Shown here in pieces: positions 9,074 through 15,728 of a DNA stretch of 64,000 nucleotides. The notes beneath the pieces are model-generated. The model was given only the letters and a program-made list of their open reading frames with translations, was not told the origin of the DNA and did no database searches. The DNA is taken from the NCBI GenBank assembly GCA_947589225.1, contig CANQBC010000006.1:25331-89330 (forward strand). The letters are read 5' to 3'. Both the position numbers and the translations under genes were made by a program. The DNA comes from an uncultured Oscillospiraceae bacterium. Its GTDB lineage: Bacteria; Bacillota; Clostridia; Oscillospirales; Oscillospiraceae. Each line of letters opens with the position of its first letter. Positions within the stretch are counted from its first letter, which is position 1.

Positions 9074-10537
9074 TTAATATTGATTGTTGATACTGCTGTG
9101 ACACACCAGGTACGATAGATCCGCGTTGAGGGCGGAGACCGTGTCCGGCGGGAAGATGAAGGTCCACTCAATATAGGCGTATGGGCCAATCACAGCCCCG
9201 TCCAATGAGCCGAAGGAAGCCGAGGCAATCGTGGTTCCGTCCTCCATCTGGAAGGTGACAGATTCCACCGAGATGTTGAAGACCGAGTGGCCAAAGCCGT
9301 TGGTCACGAAACACTCGGCGTAGAGGGAGCCGTCGTCGCCCCAATAGACATGCTTGGGCTGGACCATCACGGTGTTTAAGGTGTAGGCGAAGTTCGTGTC
9401 ATTGCGGAAGACATTCTCCGGTTCAGCGGGAGGGGTCTCCGGCTCCCGGGGCTCCTCGGGTTCCTCGGGTTCCTCAGGTTCCTCAGGTTCCTCAGGTTCT
9501 TCGGGCTGTTCCGGTTCCTCTGGCTTTTCTGGTTCTTTGGGTTCCTCAGGCTGTTCCGGGTTCTCCACCTTCTTTGGCTCCTCCGGCTCCCGGGGCTCCT
9601 CGGCTTCCACAGGCTCCTCTACAGGCTCCTCTATGACATCCTGCTCGGGCGGGTCCAGGGGTTCGGGTTCCTGAGGCTTACGGAGTATCAAATAGGCTGA
9701 TACGGAGCCCACCGCTAAGAGGCCGGAGAGGATGACGGCCACCACTTTTTTCGAGATGCCCTTCCCGGCCTTCACGGCGGCAGAGGCAACGGCCTGGCCG
9801 CCGCCCGGGGGGGCGGCACCGGCGCCTGCGGCCTGGGAGGCCGCCGCGCCCGCCGAGAGGATCTGCTGTACAGCGGCCTGGGCCGCCGCGCCGCCGGAGC
9901 TCCTGGCCGCCTTCCCCATGAAATAGAGGAGGAAGGGCAGGGGGGACATGCCGTAGAGCTTGACGCCCTTCTTCTCATACTCCAGGACGCCCTCCTTGAT
10001 GGCCTTTCGGGCGTAGTTCAGCCGGCTCTTGACCGTATTCTCCGATACGCCGGTGAGCTCCGCGATTTCTTTGACGCTGAACTGGTCGAAGTAGTAGAGC
10101 ACAACACACATGCGCTGGGCCTCCGGCAGGGAGTCCACCAATTCGCCAATCATTCGGGTGGTCTCCGCGTTGTCCAGGGCTTTGTCGGGAACGCGCTGTT
10201 CGTCCAGCTCTTCCAGATCCTCCATCATAGAATCCCCGTCCTCGTTTTCCGGAAAGGGCACCTCACGGCCCGTTCCCCGGAGGGCGTTCATGCATCGGTT
10301 GACTGTCGTGCGGTTCAGCCAGCCCGAAAACGCCGCCGGCTCCTGGAGGGTCCCCAGCTTCGTGTATACTGTCCACAGGATGTCCTGGGCCGTGTCCTCG
10401 ACGTCCTGCTGATTGCTCAGCAGCTTTCGGCACTGATAGAGCACATTGGGAAATATCTCTCTCAGCAGCGCCTCCATCGCCGCCATGTCGCCGTTCTTAG
10501 CCAGGCGGATGAGGTCGTTCAACTCTTTTCTTTCCAT
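9074..10537 (-). CDS. Membrane-tethered ECF-type sigma factor with SLAP-like extracellular domain
   Basis: ATG 10537 has AAGGAG 8 bases upstream; the product is 487 residues, against about 170-190 for a usual ECF sigma. Residues 5-75 form sigma region 2 (SNQQDVEDTAQDILWTVY) and 130-185 region 4 (LPEAQRMCVVLYYFDQF, helix-turn-helix VSENTVKSRL). An Ala/Gly linker leads to a membrane helix at 263-285, a Pro-Glu repeat spacer at 288-375, and an extracellular domain at 378-487 whose AECFVTNG...YIEWTFIFPPD pattern resembles SLAP domains. The sigma part would thus be held at the membrane. It heads an operon with the NERD membrane protein. Release by proteolysis or signalling through the outer domain is inference. 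Confidence 0.85.
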   Translation of the reverse strand: MERKELNDLIRLAKNGDMAAMEALLREIFPNVLYQCRKLLSNQQDVEDTAQDILWTVYTKLGTLQEPAAFSGWLNRTTVNRCMNALRGTGREVPFPENEDGDSMMEDLEELDEQRVPDKALDNAETTRMIGELVDSLPEAQRMCVVLYYFDQFSVKEIAELTGVSENTVKSRLNYARKAIKEGVLEYEKKGVKLYGMSPLPFLLYFMGKAARSSGGAAAQAAVQQILSAGAAASQAAGAGAAPPGGGQAVASAAVKAGKGISKKVVAVILSGLLAVGSVSAYLILRKPQEPEPLDPPEQDVIEEPVEEPVEAEEPREPEEPKKVENPEQPEEPKEPEKPEEPEQPEEPEEPEEPEEPEEPEEPREPETPPAEPENVFRNDTNFAYTLNTVMVQPKHVYWGDDGSLYAECFVTNGFGHSVFNISVESVTFQMEDGTTIASASFGSLDGAVIGPYAYIEWTFIFPPDTVSALNADLSYLVCHSSINNQY

Positions 10538-10706
10538 TGTGCAATCTCCTTCAAGATTTTTTGGAGCGTTCCGGTATCGGAAGCCGCCTTTCGCGCTTCC
10601 GTCAGCAGGCATCGGTGAAGAAACTCAAAAAAGGAAATCGTGAGTGTCCGCACCGGCCTGCTTTCGTGATTAATGTTATTTTCCATTCATCCAAGAGACC
10701 ATGGGA

Positions 10707-10790
10707 TTATGTAACGGATGCCAACGTTCGGGTCATGTCCGAGGCCGGATACATCAGGAGGAGAATAGAGATAAGTTTTTTCATGTTCAT
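10707..10790 (-). CDS. Leader-like 27-residue open reading frame, possibly a truncated secreted protein
   Basis: ATG 10790 or 10784 follows GGAAG. The peptide MKKLISILLLMYPASDM... begins exactly like a secretion signal but stops after 27 residues. It lies between the promoter at 10930-10958 and the sigma operon. It may be a remnant of a secreted protein or a translated leader; I cannot tell which. Confidence 0.3.
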   Translation of the reverse strand: MNMKKLISILLLMYPASDMTRTLASVT

Positions 10791-10929
10791 TCTTCCTTTC
10801 AATGATTTTTTGGGGCGTCTATCAAGTAAGACACGACAGGTTGCCGTTCGGTTTTAAAATTCGCAAAATTTTTTTGCCGTGGAAAAAGCACGATGGCAAG
10901 TGTATAACGAAAGTGAACGTGCTTCTATT

Positions 10930-10958
10930 ATCTTACATTATCGTATTAAAAACGTCAA
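10930..10958 (-). promoter_or_regulatory. Sigma-A-type promoter upstream of the sigma/NERD operon
   Basis: On the minus strand TTGACG (10953-10958) and TAAGAT (10930-10935) are separated by exactly 17 bases. It is the only good promoter I see upstream of the tethered sigma gene, at a distance of about 390 bases. Confidence 0.6.
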
Positions 10959-11076
10959 TAGACGCTAATTAAATTATTTAAGTTGCCTTGATTAACAGGT
11001 ACACTAAACCTGTGAGGTGACATGAATGGGGAACATCGATGTACATAAGAAGATGATTCAGCTTCTGCCCCTCCTG

Positions 11077-11402
11077 AATCGTCCCGAACCCCGTAATCAT
11101 ACCTGAAATCACCCCAAAATCGGGGTGAAATCGGGTATTTTTCATTTTTGAGGCAAAAATCAGGCGGGTGAATCCAACTTCAGCTGATAAAAACCGTAAA
11201 AAGTTTGGAGCACGGGGGTCAGAGATGATGAACACGGAAAGATTGATGCGAAATAGCTCTGAAAACGCGTGATTTGACGATTTTAGGGCACTTTCAGCCA
11301 AAATATTCCAATATTATCCGCTCGGAGGTAAATCTATCAAAAAAGTTCCAAAAAGCCGAATCCATAAGAAGGACAAGAAGCGCCGGCCGTTCAGGCCGGC
11401 GC
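11077..11402. repeat. Intergenic repeat, copy A (left of the toxin-antitoxin pair)
   Basis: The segment 11077-11160 is closely similar, in the same orientation, to 12240-12326. A second matching block, a GC-rich hairpin with arms at 11380-11388 and 11394-11402, matches 12365-12388, and the bases after both hairpins also agree. Between the blocks copy A is longer. The stretch 10791-11498 otherwise holds only the promoter at 10930; I see no convincing gene in it. Confidence 0.65.
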
Positions 11403-11498
11403 GATAAGGTGCATGGCAGCAGGGTGGGGAATGATTTCTCAGGGGAGGACATCCTCTCTAAAATGGAGGGCTTCTCACTCCTATGGCGGCAAAATAGG

Positions 11499-11527
11499 TT
11501 GTATTTCTCCTAAACCTGTGGTATAAT
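11499..11527 (+). promoter_or_regulatory. Promoter of the phd-doc operon
   Basis: TTGTAT (11499-11504), a 17-base spacer and TATAAT (11522-11527) lie 25 bases before the antitoxin start. Such operons are usually repressed by the antitoxin itself. Confidence 0.75.
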
Positions 11528-11551
11528 AAGAGCAGAAGGGGGTGCTGTGAT

Positions 11552-11794
11552 ATGATAATCAGCACTGATACAATGGTCTCCATCACCGAGGCCAATCAAA
11601 ACTTTTCCAAGGTGGCCCGTCTTGTGGATGAAAAGGGGTCTGCCATCATCTTGAAAAACAATGTGCCCCGCTATCTGATTATCGAGTTCAGCCAGGCGGA
11701 GAAAAACCAACAGGCGGCCGACGAGGATGTGCTTGCCGTTTCCGCACGGTTGATGGAGGAGAACCGCGAGGCATATGAGGTTCTCGCCCAATGA
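11552..11794 (+). CDS. Phd/YefM-family antitoxin
   Basis: The 80-residue protein shows the Phd/YefM fold signature: MVSITEANQNFSKVARLVDEKG followed by AIILKNNVPRYLIIEF. In this family the N-terminal half dimerises, binds the operon promoter and represses it, while the acidic C-terminal tail (about 50-80) folds over the toxin. ATG 11552 has an AGGGGG site 8-10 bases upstream and the promoter lies directly before it. The gene overlaps the toxin gene by four bases (ATGA), the usual translational coupling of type II modules. Confidence 0.9.
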   Translation: MIISTDTMVSITEANQNFSKVARLVDEKGSAIILKNNVPRYLIIEFSQAEKNQQAADEDVLAVSARLMEENREAYEVLAQ

Positions 11795-12171
11795 AACTGT
11801 TGAGCAAGCGGCAGGGCCTTATCCTTCACGAGCAGCTTCTGGCCCAAACCGGAGGGTTAAAGGGAGTGAGAGATGAGGGTTTGTTGGAGTCTGCGCTGAA
11901 AGCGCCATTCCAGGGATATGGTGAAATGGATGCCTATCCGTCTCTACAGCAGAAGGCCGCGCGGCTTTGCTATGGGTTGGTGAAAAATCACCCGTTCCTT
12001 GATGGGAACAAGCGGATAGGTGCCCATGTTATGCTGGTATTCCTTGCGCTGAACGGAATAGAACTGTGCTATTCTCAAAAGGAACTTTCTGAAATCATAC
12101 TATCGGTTGCCGCCGGAACGCAAGGGTACGATGAACTTCTGCGGTGGTTGCTTGAGCACCAAAATAGGTAA
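11791..12171 (+). CDS. doc: Doc-family toxin (Fic fold)
   Basis: The 126-residue protein carries the Fic/Doc active-site motif H67-PFLDGNKR75 and the Doc-type N-terminus (LHEQLLAQTGGLKGVRDEGLLESAL). Doc proteins phosphorylate elongation factor Tu and arrest translation until the antitoxin neutralises them. All motif residues are intact and the length is normal, so the toxin is probably functional. It is the last gene of the two-gene operon; flanking copies of an intergenic repeat suggest the module arrived or was duplicated together with that repeat. Confidence 0.9.
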   Translation: MKLLSKRQGLILHEQLLAQTGGLKGVRDEGLLESALKAPFQGYGEMDAYPSLQQKAARLCYGLVKNHPFLDGNKRIGAHVMLVFLALNGIELCYSQKELSEIILSVAAGTQGYDELLRWLLEHQNR

Positions 12172-12239
12172 TAGCGAAGATGATTGCTTATCCATGTCCC
12201 ATGATTCGCTGTCCTCATATAGCATCTGCCGCAGACCCC

Positions 12240-12388
12240 GAAATCGTCCCGGATCCCGTAGCCAAACCCCAAACCGCCCTGAAATTGGGGTGAAATCGGG
12301 CATTTCCCATTTTTAGGCCAAAAAAGAAAATAAAAGGCCGCCAGTCCCTACCATGAAACAGGGAGCGCCGGCCCGCAGAGCCGGCGTG
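12240..12388. repeat. Intergenic repeat, copy B (right of the toxin-antitoxin pair)
   Basis: Positions 12240-12326 match copy A at 11077-11160, and the hairpin 12365-12388 matches 11380-11402. The stretch 12389-12731 that follows shows no gene I can support. Confidence 0.65.
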
Positions 12389-12731
12389 ACAGGTCGCATG
12401 GCATCTCAACATCGCCATCTCACGGTGGAGCTCACTCCAACGGCGCTTCTCTTTCGCCCTGGTGACATCATCCCTCCTATGTTTGCTCTCTTTCACCCTG
12501 GCGATTTCGTCCCTCCAATGGGAGAACTCCAATCAGATGTTCTCCTCTATGGCCGCCGAGTCCTCTTCTCAAGATGCAAACCTCATGGCCGCAGGATGCC
12601 GCCCGCCTGTGTTGTCCGGCTTTTGAGGACAACTCCAATATGAGGAATCATCTGGATATAACTCGTCTCGCGAAGCATCCGTGACGGGAATCGTTGGCGT
12701 CCAAAGCGAAACAAGTGTTGAGCAAACCGGA

Positions 12732-12760
12732 TTGACAGCCACGTTAATTTAGATTATAAT
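12732..12760 (+). promoter_or_regulatory. Perfect-consensus sigma-A promoter
   Basis: TTGACA (12732-12737), exactly 17 bases, then TATAAT (12755-12760): both hexamers are perfect. Transcription should start near 12767. Confidence 0.85.
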
Positions 12761-12766
12761 GTCTTA

Positions 12767-12829
12767 AAATGAACAGCCGCATTGGATAGGGCCAGAGGAG
12801 AACTCTGCCCTAATCCATGCGGCTTTTTT
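12767..12829 (+). ncRNA. Short terminated transcript: attenuator leader or small RNA
   Basis: Directly behind the perfect promoter lies a long hairpin (12775-12824; about 20 paired bases with two small bulges) ending in six T (12824-12829), a textbook intrinsic terminator. Only about 8 bases separate the predicted start from the stem. The product would be a ~60-base RNA unless read-through reaches the small gene at 12856. Confidence 0.55.
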
Positions 12830-12855
12830 GCTGTCAAAGAGAAAGGAGACTGAAG

Positions 12856-13083
12856 ATGGAAGACGATTTTGCAACCTTCGGAAGATACTTGACCAGCCAG
12901 CTCACCCCTGAGCGAAGGGATCAGGCGCGGCGTTCGTACGATTCCCTTGCCGTTCTCATCGAGCGGAAGCAGCGAACCGCGGTGCCCGGCTCTGTAGTCG
13001 CCGTGGTCGGAATTCCCCATATGACCGCAAAGCTGCGGGAACTGGGGGACTTCATCAATGCCTGCGACGCCTACCTCAAATAA
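12856..13083 (+). CDS. Small hypothetical protein (75 residues)
   Basis: ATG 12856 follows AAGGAG by 7 bases, which fixes the start. The product (MEDDFATFGRYLTSQLTPERRDQ...) is charged and probably mostly helical, with no signal peptide, membrane helix or motif I recognise. It is preceded, at 26 bases, by the terminator hairpin of 12775-12829, so its expression may depend on read-through from the perfect promoter at 12732-12760. It faces the broken gene at 13108-13558. Confidence 0.6.
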   Translation: MEDDFATFGRYLTSQLTPERRDQARRSYDSLAVLIERKQRTAVPGSVVAVVGIPHMTAKLRELGDFINACDAYLK

Positions 13084-13089
13084 TTCCGC

Positions 13090-13120
13090 AAAAAGGGCTC
13101 CTGAATATCAGGGACCCTTT
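13090..13120 (-). terminator. Terminator overlapping the end of the frameshifted gene
   Basis: A 13-bp stem with one mismatch (13092-13104 with 13108-13120) is followed by five T on the minus strand. It covers the stop codon of the minus-strand gene. Confidence 0.65.
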
Positions 13121-13558
13121 CCTCTATCTATTTGTCGCCGGAGATTTTTCACGTCCTCCCGGAACTTCTGGGTGTATTGGCCGATATCCACGCCAGGCTC
13201 CATCATCACAGGAAAACCGGCATCCAAAACCGGGGTCACGATATACTCATTGAAGAGATCGTCCAGATGAGGCGGGATTCCCCAGTCGGAGCGGCAGGCA
13301 AAAATCAGGTCGTAGCCTGAGATGGGGAGGTCACTGAATGAGATTTCGTCCACCGGGAACATACACCCATCGCCTGGCTCGGTGCCTACCCAATACGCCT
13401 TGGCGACGACACTCTCACGCATCAGGTTCATCAGCCAGCCGTCGGCGGTGACGACGCCATTCGTGTTTGTAACCTCCGTGCCCGGCCAGTGCCCCACAAG
13501 GTAGACCTCTCTGTTTGATTCTGGCCTTCATGCGGTTGCTAAACGGCAGTCTGAGCAT
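13108..13558 (-). pseudogene. Unknown protein gene, apparently frameshifted near codon 15
   Basis: ATG 13558 has AAGGAGG 7 bases upstream and reads MLRLPFSNRMKARIK, but this frame soon degenerates and stops. From about 13516 the neighbouring frame continues as a coherent protein (REVYLVGHWPGTEV...DEISFSDLPISGYDLIFACRS) to the stop at 13108. Removing one A from the three-A run at 13514-13516 joins them into about 149 residues. Alternatively translation starts at GTG 13497, giving 129 residues. I recognise no family. The ribosome site at 13558 is much the better, so a real or sequencing frameshift is favoured. Confidence 0.5.
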
Positions 13559-13708
13559 ATAATTACCTCCTTGAAAGTACTCCTGTTATTATTATGGATG
13601 ATTTGAATGATCTTTCCTGAAAGAGAAAGCCCGTTCCTTTCTATTTCGAGCGGCTCCTCGTTGCTCAGAGGATGCTCTTGGAGCGGCAAAAATGAATTCC
13701 GCTACAGG

Positions 13709-13739
13709 GAAGGCAGGCACCAAAACGGTGTCTGCCTTC
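13709..13739. repeat. Inverted repeat between two minus-strand genes
   Basis: A 13-bp stem with one mismatch (13709-13721 with 13727-13739). There is no clear T-tract on either strand, but it lies just beyond the stop of the next gene and may end its transcript. The rest of 13559-13758 shows nothing else. Confidence 0.45.
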
Positions 13740-13758
13740 TTGTTAGAAAAGAGAGAGG

Positions 13759-14346
13759 TTAAAAAAGTTCACGCGGTTTCGGCTGCGGATGAGTGCCCTC
13801 CATGCTGTACTCATCATAGATGTGAAGAAACCAGCGCCGGAGGTTGTTTTCATTGACCTTGATATCACCCTCTTCCGCGACCACGGCCATTCCGCCGCAG
13901 CGGGGGCAGGAGGCCGTTCCGGCGATATCCCCTTTGCCGTCGCGGATGTAATCCGTAATTTCAGAGCCGGGGAAGATAGCTCCGCAGTAGCAGCAGCCGC
14001 ATCTTTCGGCCCGCTTGGCGAAGATATAGTTATACTCGATGAGGTCATCCGGGATGGGGATGTCCCGGGTCGCCTCCATGAAGTCCACGGTATGGCAGAA
14101 GCCCTCCTCCAGAATGAGGTCCTTGGGGTCTGTGGGTGGCTCAGCGCCACAGATGCAGCCGGTAACCCGGATGTCAGTCCCCTGCACGGAGAGTTCGAAT
14201 AATTCTTTTGTCTCGACAGAATAGATTCTGACAACGCCGCCGACGGCGATGGCCTCGCGGACCAGTTCGTGATGTTCGAGGACCTCGTGGATGAACTCTT
14301 TGGTGTCAAGGTTGTCAGTGATGATATTGTAATTGTTCGTGTCCAT
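13759..14346 (-). CDS. Zinc-ribbon cytoplasmic protein of unknown function
   Basis: I place the start at ATG 14346 (195 residues), because a good promoter (14408-14436) overlaps the upstream in-frame ATG at 14430. The ribosome site is odd: AAAGGA stands 20 bases before the ATG, with a CCGC-AACA-GCGG hairpin between that could bring them together. Residues 112-165 (C118-x2-C121, C147-x2-C150, GAIFPGSEITDYI, CPRCGG) match a family of small cytoplasmic zinc-ribbon proteins often annotated only as such. The N-terminal half is unrecognised. The gene is monocistronic. Confidence 0.65.
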   Translation of the reverse strand: MDTNNYNIITDNLDTKEFIHEVLEHHELVREAIAVGGVVRIYSVETKELFELSVQGTDIRVTGCICGAEPPTDPKDLILEEGFCHTVDFMEATRDIPIPDDLIEYNYIFAKRAERCGCCYCGAIFPGSEITDYIRDGKGDIAGTASCPRCGGMAVVAEEGDIKVNENNLRRWFLHIYDEYSMEGTHPQPKPRELF

Positions 14347-14407
14347 GTAAAAATCCGCTGTTGCGGTCCTTTCATAATTATTGAGGTGAAGAATCACCGT
14401 TATTGCT

Positions 14408-14436
14408 ATTTTAGTACTTTTGGGGACCATAATCAA
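14408..14436 (-). promoter_or_regulatory. Promoter of the zinc-ribbon gene
   Basis: TTGATT (14431-14436), 17 bases, TAAAAT (14408-14413) on the minus strand, about 60 bases before ATG 14346. Confidence 0.7.
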
Positions 14437-14472
14437 GCGAACTTTTTTGTATATGAGGAAAACGAAAATTTT

Positions 14473-14512
14473 TTTGAAAAAATTTTGAGGAACGGAATCC
14501 CGCTCCTCAAAA
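14473..14512 (-). terminator. Terminator of the 44-residue protein gene
   Basis: A 13-bp stem with one mismatch (14483-14495 with 14500-14512) followed on the minus strand by T-rich sequence, beginning four bases after the stop codon at 14516. Confidence 0.75.
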
Positions 14513-14515
14513 AAA

Positions 14516-14650
14516 TCAGTTGTGGTCACTGTCCAAGTGGCTTTGACCCGACTTCGGCGCCGTGTGGATTTTGACGCTGACGCTGACTTTGACGTTCTTC
14601 GGCTTCCTCACATGGATTCTGATGGGCGTCTGTTTTGCTTCGATTGACAT
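14516..14650 (-). CDS. Small basic protein (44 residues)
   Basis: ATG 14650 has GGAGG 10 bases upstream, and the stop at 14516 is followed at once by an intrinsic terminator, so the frame is bounded by real expression signals. The protein (MSIEAKQTPIRIHVRKPKNV...) is rich in Lys, Arg, His and Val with an alternating pattern (KVSVSVKIH) that suggests a beta hairpin. It has no signal peptide or membrane segment and I recognise no family. Confidence 0.5.
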   Translation of the reverse strand: MSIEAKQTPIRIHVRKPKNVKVSVSVKIHTAPKSGQSHLDSDHN

Positions 14651-14774
14651 AGGTACGGAGCCTCCTCCCTTTAAGGGAGTAATCCTTTGTTAAACTCTGT
14701 CTCAGGGAATTTATTTATCACTGTAGGTCCCTCGGATTTTCCCGTACAGTGTTCTATCTCGCGGAAGGTGAAAG

Positions 14775-14873
14775 GTAAAGTCCAACGCTGATTGTGAAGC
14801 CGAGACTGATGACAACCACAATGCTGCGGAGAACATCTTGAAGGAAGGACTCAGGTCGCTTTCAGCGGCTTAG
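14775..14873 (+). pseudogene. Remnant of an IS200/IS605-family tnpB (orfB) C-terminus
   Basis: About 32 codons end in NHNAAENILKEGLRSL, the characteristic end of TnpB proteins where the catalytic Asp region (usually DRDxNAAxNIL) precedes a GLR tail. Here the Asp position reads N-H and the frame is closed just upstream, so only the tail is left. After the stop the same frame runs on for 19 further codons. The remaining 14874-15093 shows no other gene; it marks past transposition into this low-GC region. Confidence 0.55.
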
Positions 14874-15093
14874 GTCATCGACCACGGTACGGTGGGACAC
14901 ACCGAAACCTATATGCTCAGTGAGACCTTGTAAGACCTCGCGTGGTGCAGGCAGCCGTCGATGGACCGAGAACTCTTATGATTGGAGAGGCCATGGCGAC
15001 GGTCATTAATCATAAAAGACGCCACAGTTTTTTAAATCATAAAAATGTCAACAAACAGGTGTGCATAGACGATAGGTACAAACAAGTTTTGGC

Positions 15094-15122
15094 TTGTCTT
15101 TTATCGGATAATGTGCTATTAT
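15094..15122 (+). promoter_or_regulatory. Promoter of the candidate small RNA
   Basis: TTGTCT (15094-15099), 17 bases, TATTAT (15117-15122). Confidence 0.65.
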
Positions 15123-15128
15123 AGAAGT

Positions 15129-15245
15129 CGATAACAGATAAAGTCACGACACTATGTGCCTCTGCCACCCAAACCGCGCTCATTCTCCCACTAATCTGTA
15201 CTCCCAGAAGAGAGTCCGTGACTAATCTCACGGGCTCTCTTTTTC
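15129..15245 (+). ncRNA. Candidate small RNA with its own promoter and terminator
   Basis: Transcription from the promoter at 15094-15122 should begin near 15129 and end at a strong terminator: a 13-bp stem with one G-T pair (15209-15221 with 15228-15240) and a run of five T (15240-15244). The ~116 bases between contain no ribosome site or convincing frame. It matches no RNA family I can identify from the sequence, including 6S, tmRNA and SRP RNA. Confidence 0.55.
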
Positions 15246-15482
15246 TATGTTCTCTTACCCCTTGTCCCAGTGAATTTCCTCTTTTCCATACGAATTCCCT
15301 CTTTCTGCGAACTTTTCTGAGTCGATTTCGTCTTGGGGTGGGCAGGGGATGTCGTCTTTCTGAGGGGAAATTCGATGGACAAATAAGTGGGAGAAAAGGT
15401 GAGGTTATGGTGGGAGAAGCACACACGTTGTGCAAATCGCCCCCGATCGCGTTCCGCCGCGCCGCGCGGGAGAATAATACGC

Positions 15483-15511
15483 TTGCAAACAGATAAGCGG
15501 TGTGGTAGAAT
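15483..15511 (+). promoter_or_regulatory. Promoter of the Ser/Thr kinase gene
   Basis: TTGCAA (15483-15488), 17 bases, TAGAAT (15506-15511). It leaves an untranslated leader of about 210 bases. The stretch 15246-15482 before it holds nothing I can name. Confidence 0.6.
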
Positions 15512-15728
15512 ATTTCAAAAGAATAGCGGCCACGGACCCCTGGCGATCCTCAATTGAAGTTCAGCTTTTTTTCCGGACTTTGACCCGCCCGATAGAGTTC
15601 GTGGTTCCTCGCCATGAGCTCTCTTTTTGCCTCCGTCCGGGGACAAAGGGGGAGCGGGCCAAAACGGGCAGGATTCCGGAGAGAAGTACAGATCTGCTTT
15701 TTCACACTCTGACAAGGAGGTCAACCAT

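Noticed and set aside
10978..11301. A 107-codon minus-strand frame over repeat copy A
   Set aside because: It overlaps the intergenic repeat. A partly similar frame in copy B (12215-12532) arises from the shared DNA, and neither has good expression signals.
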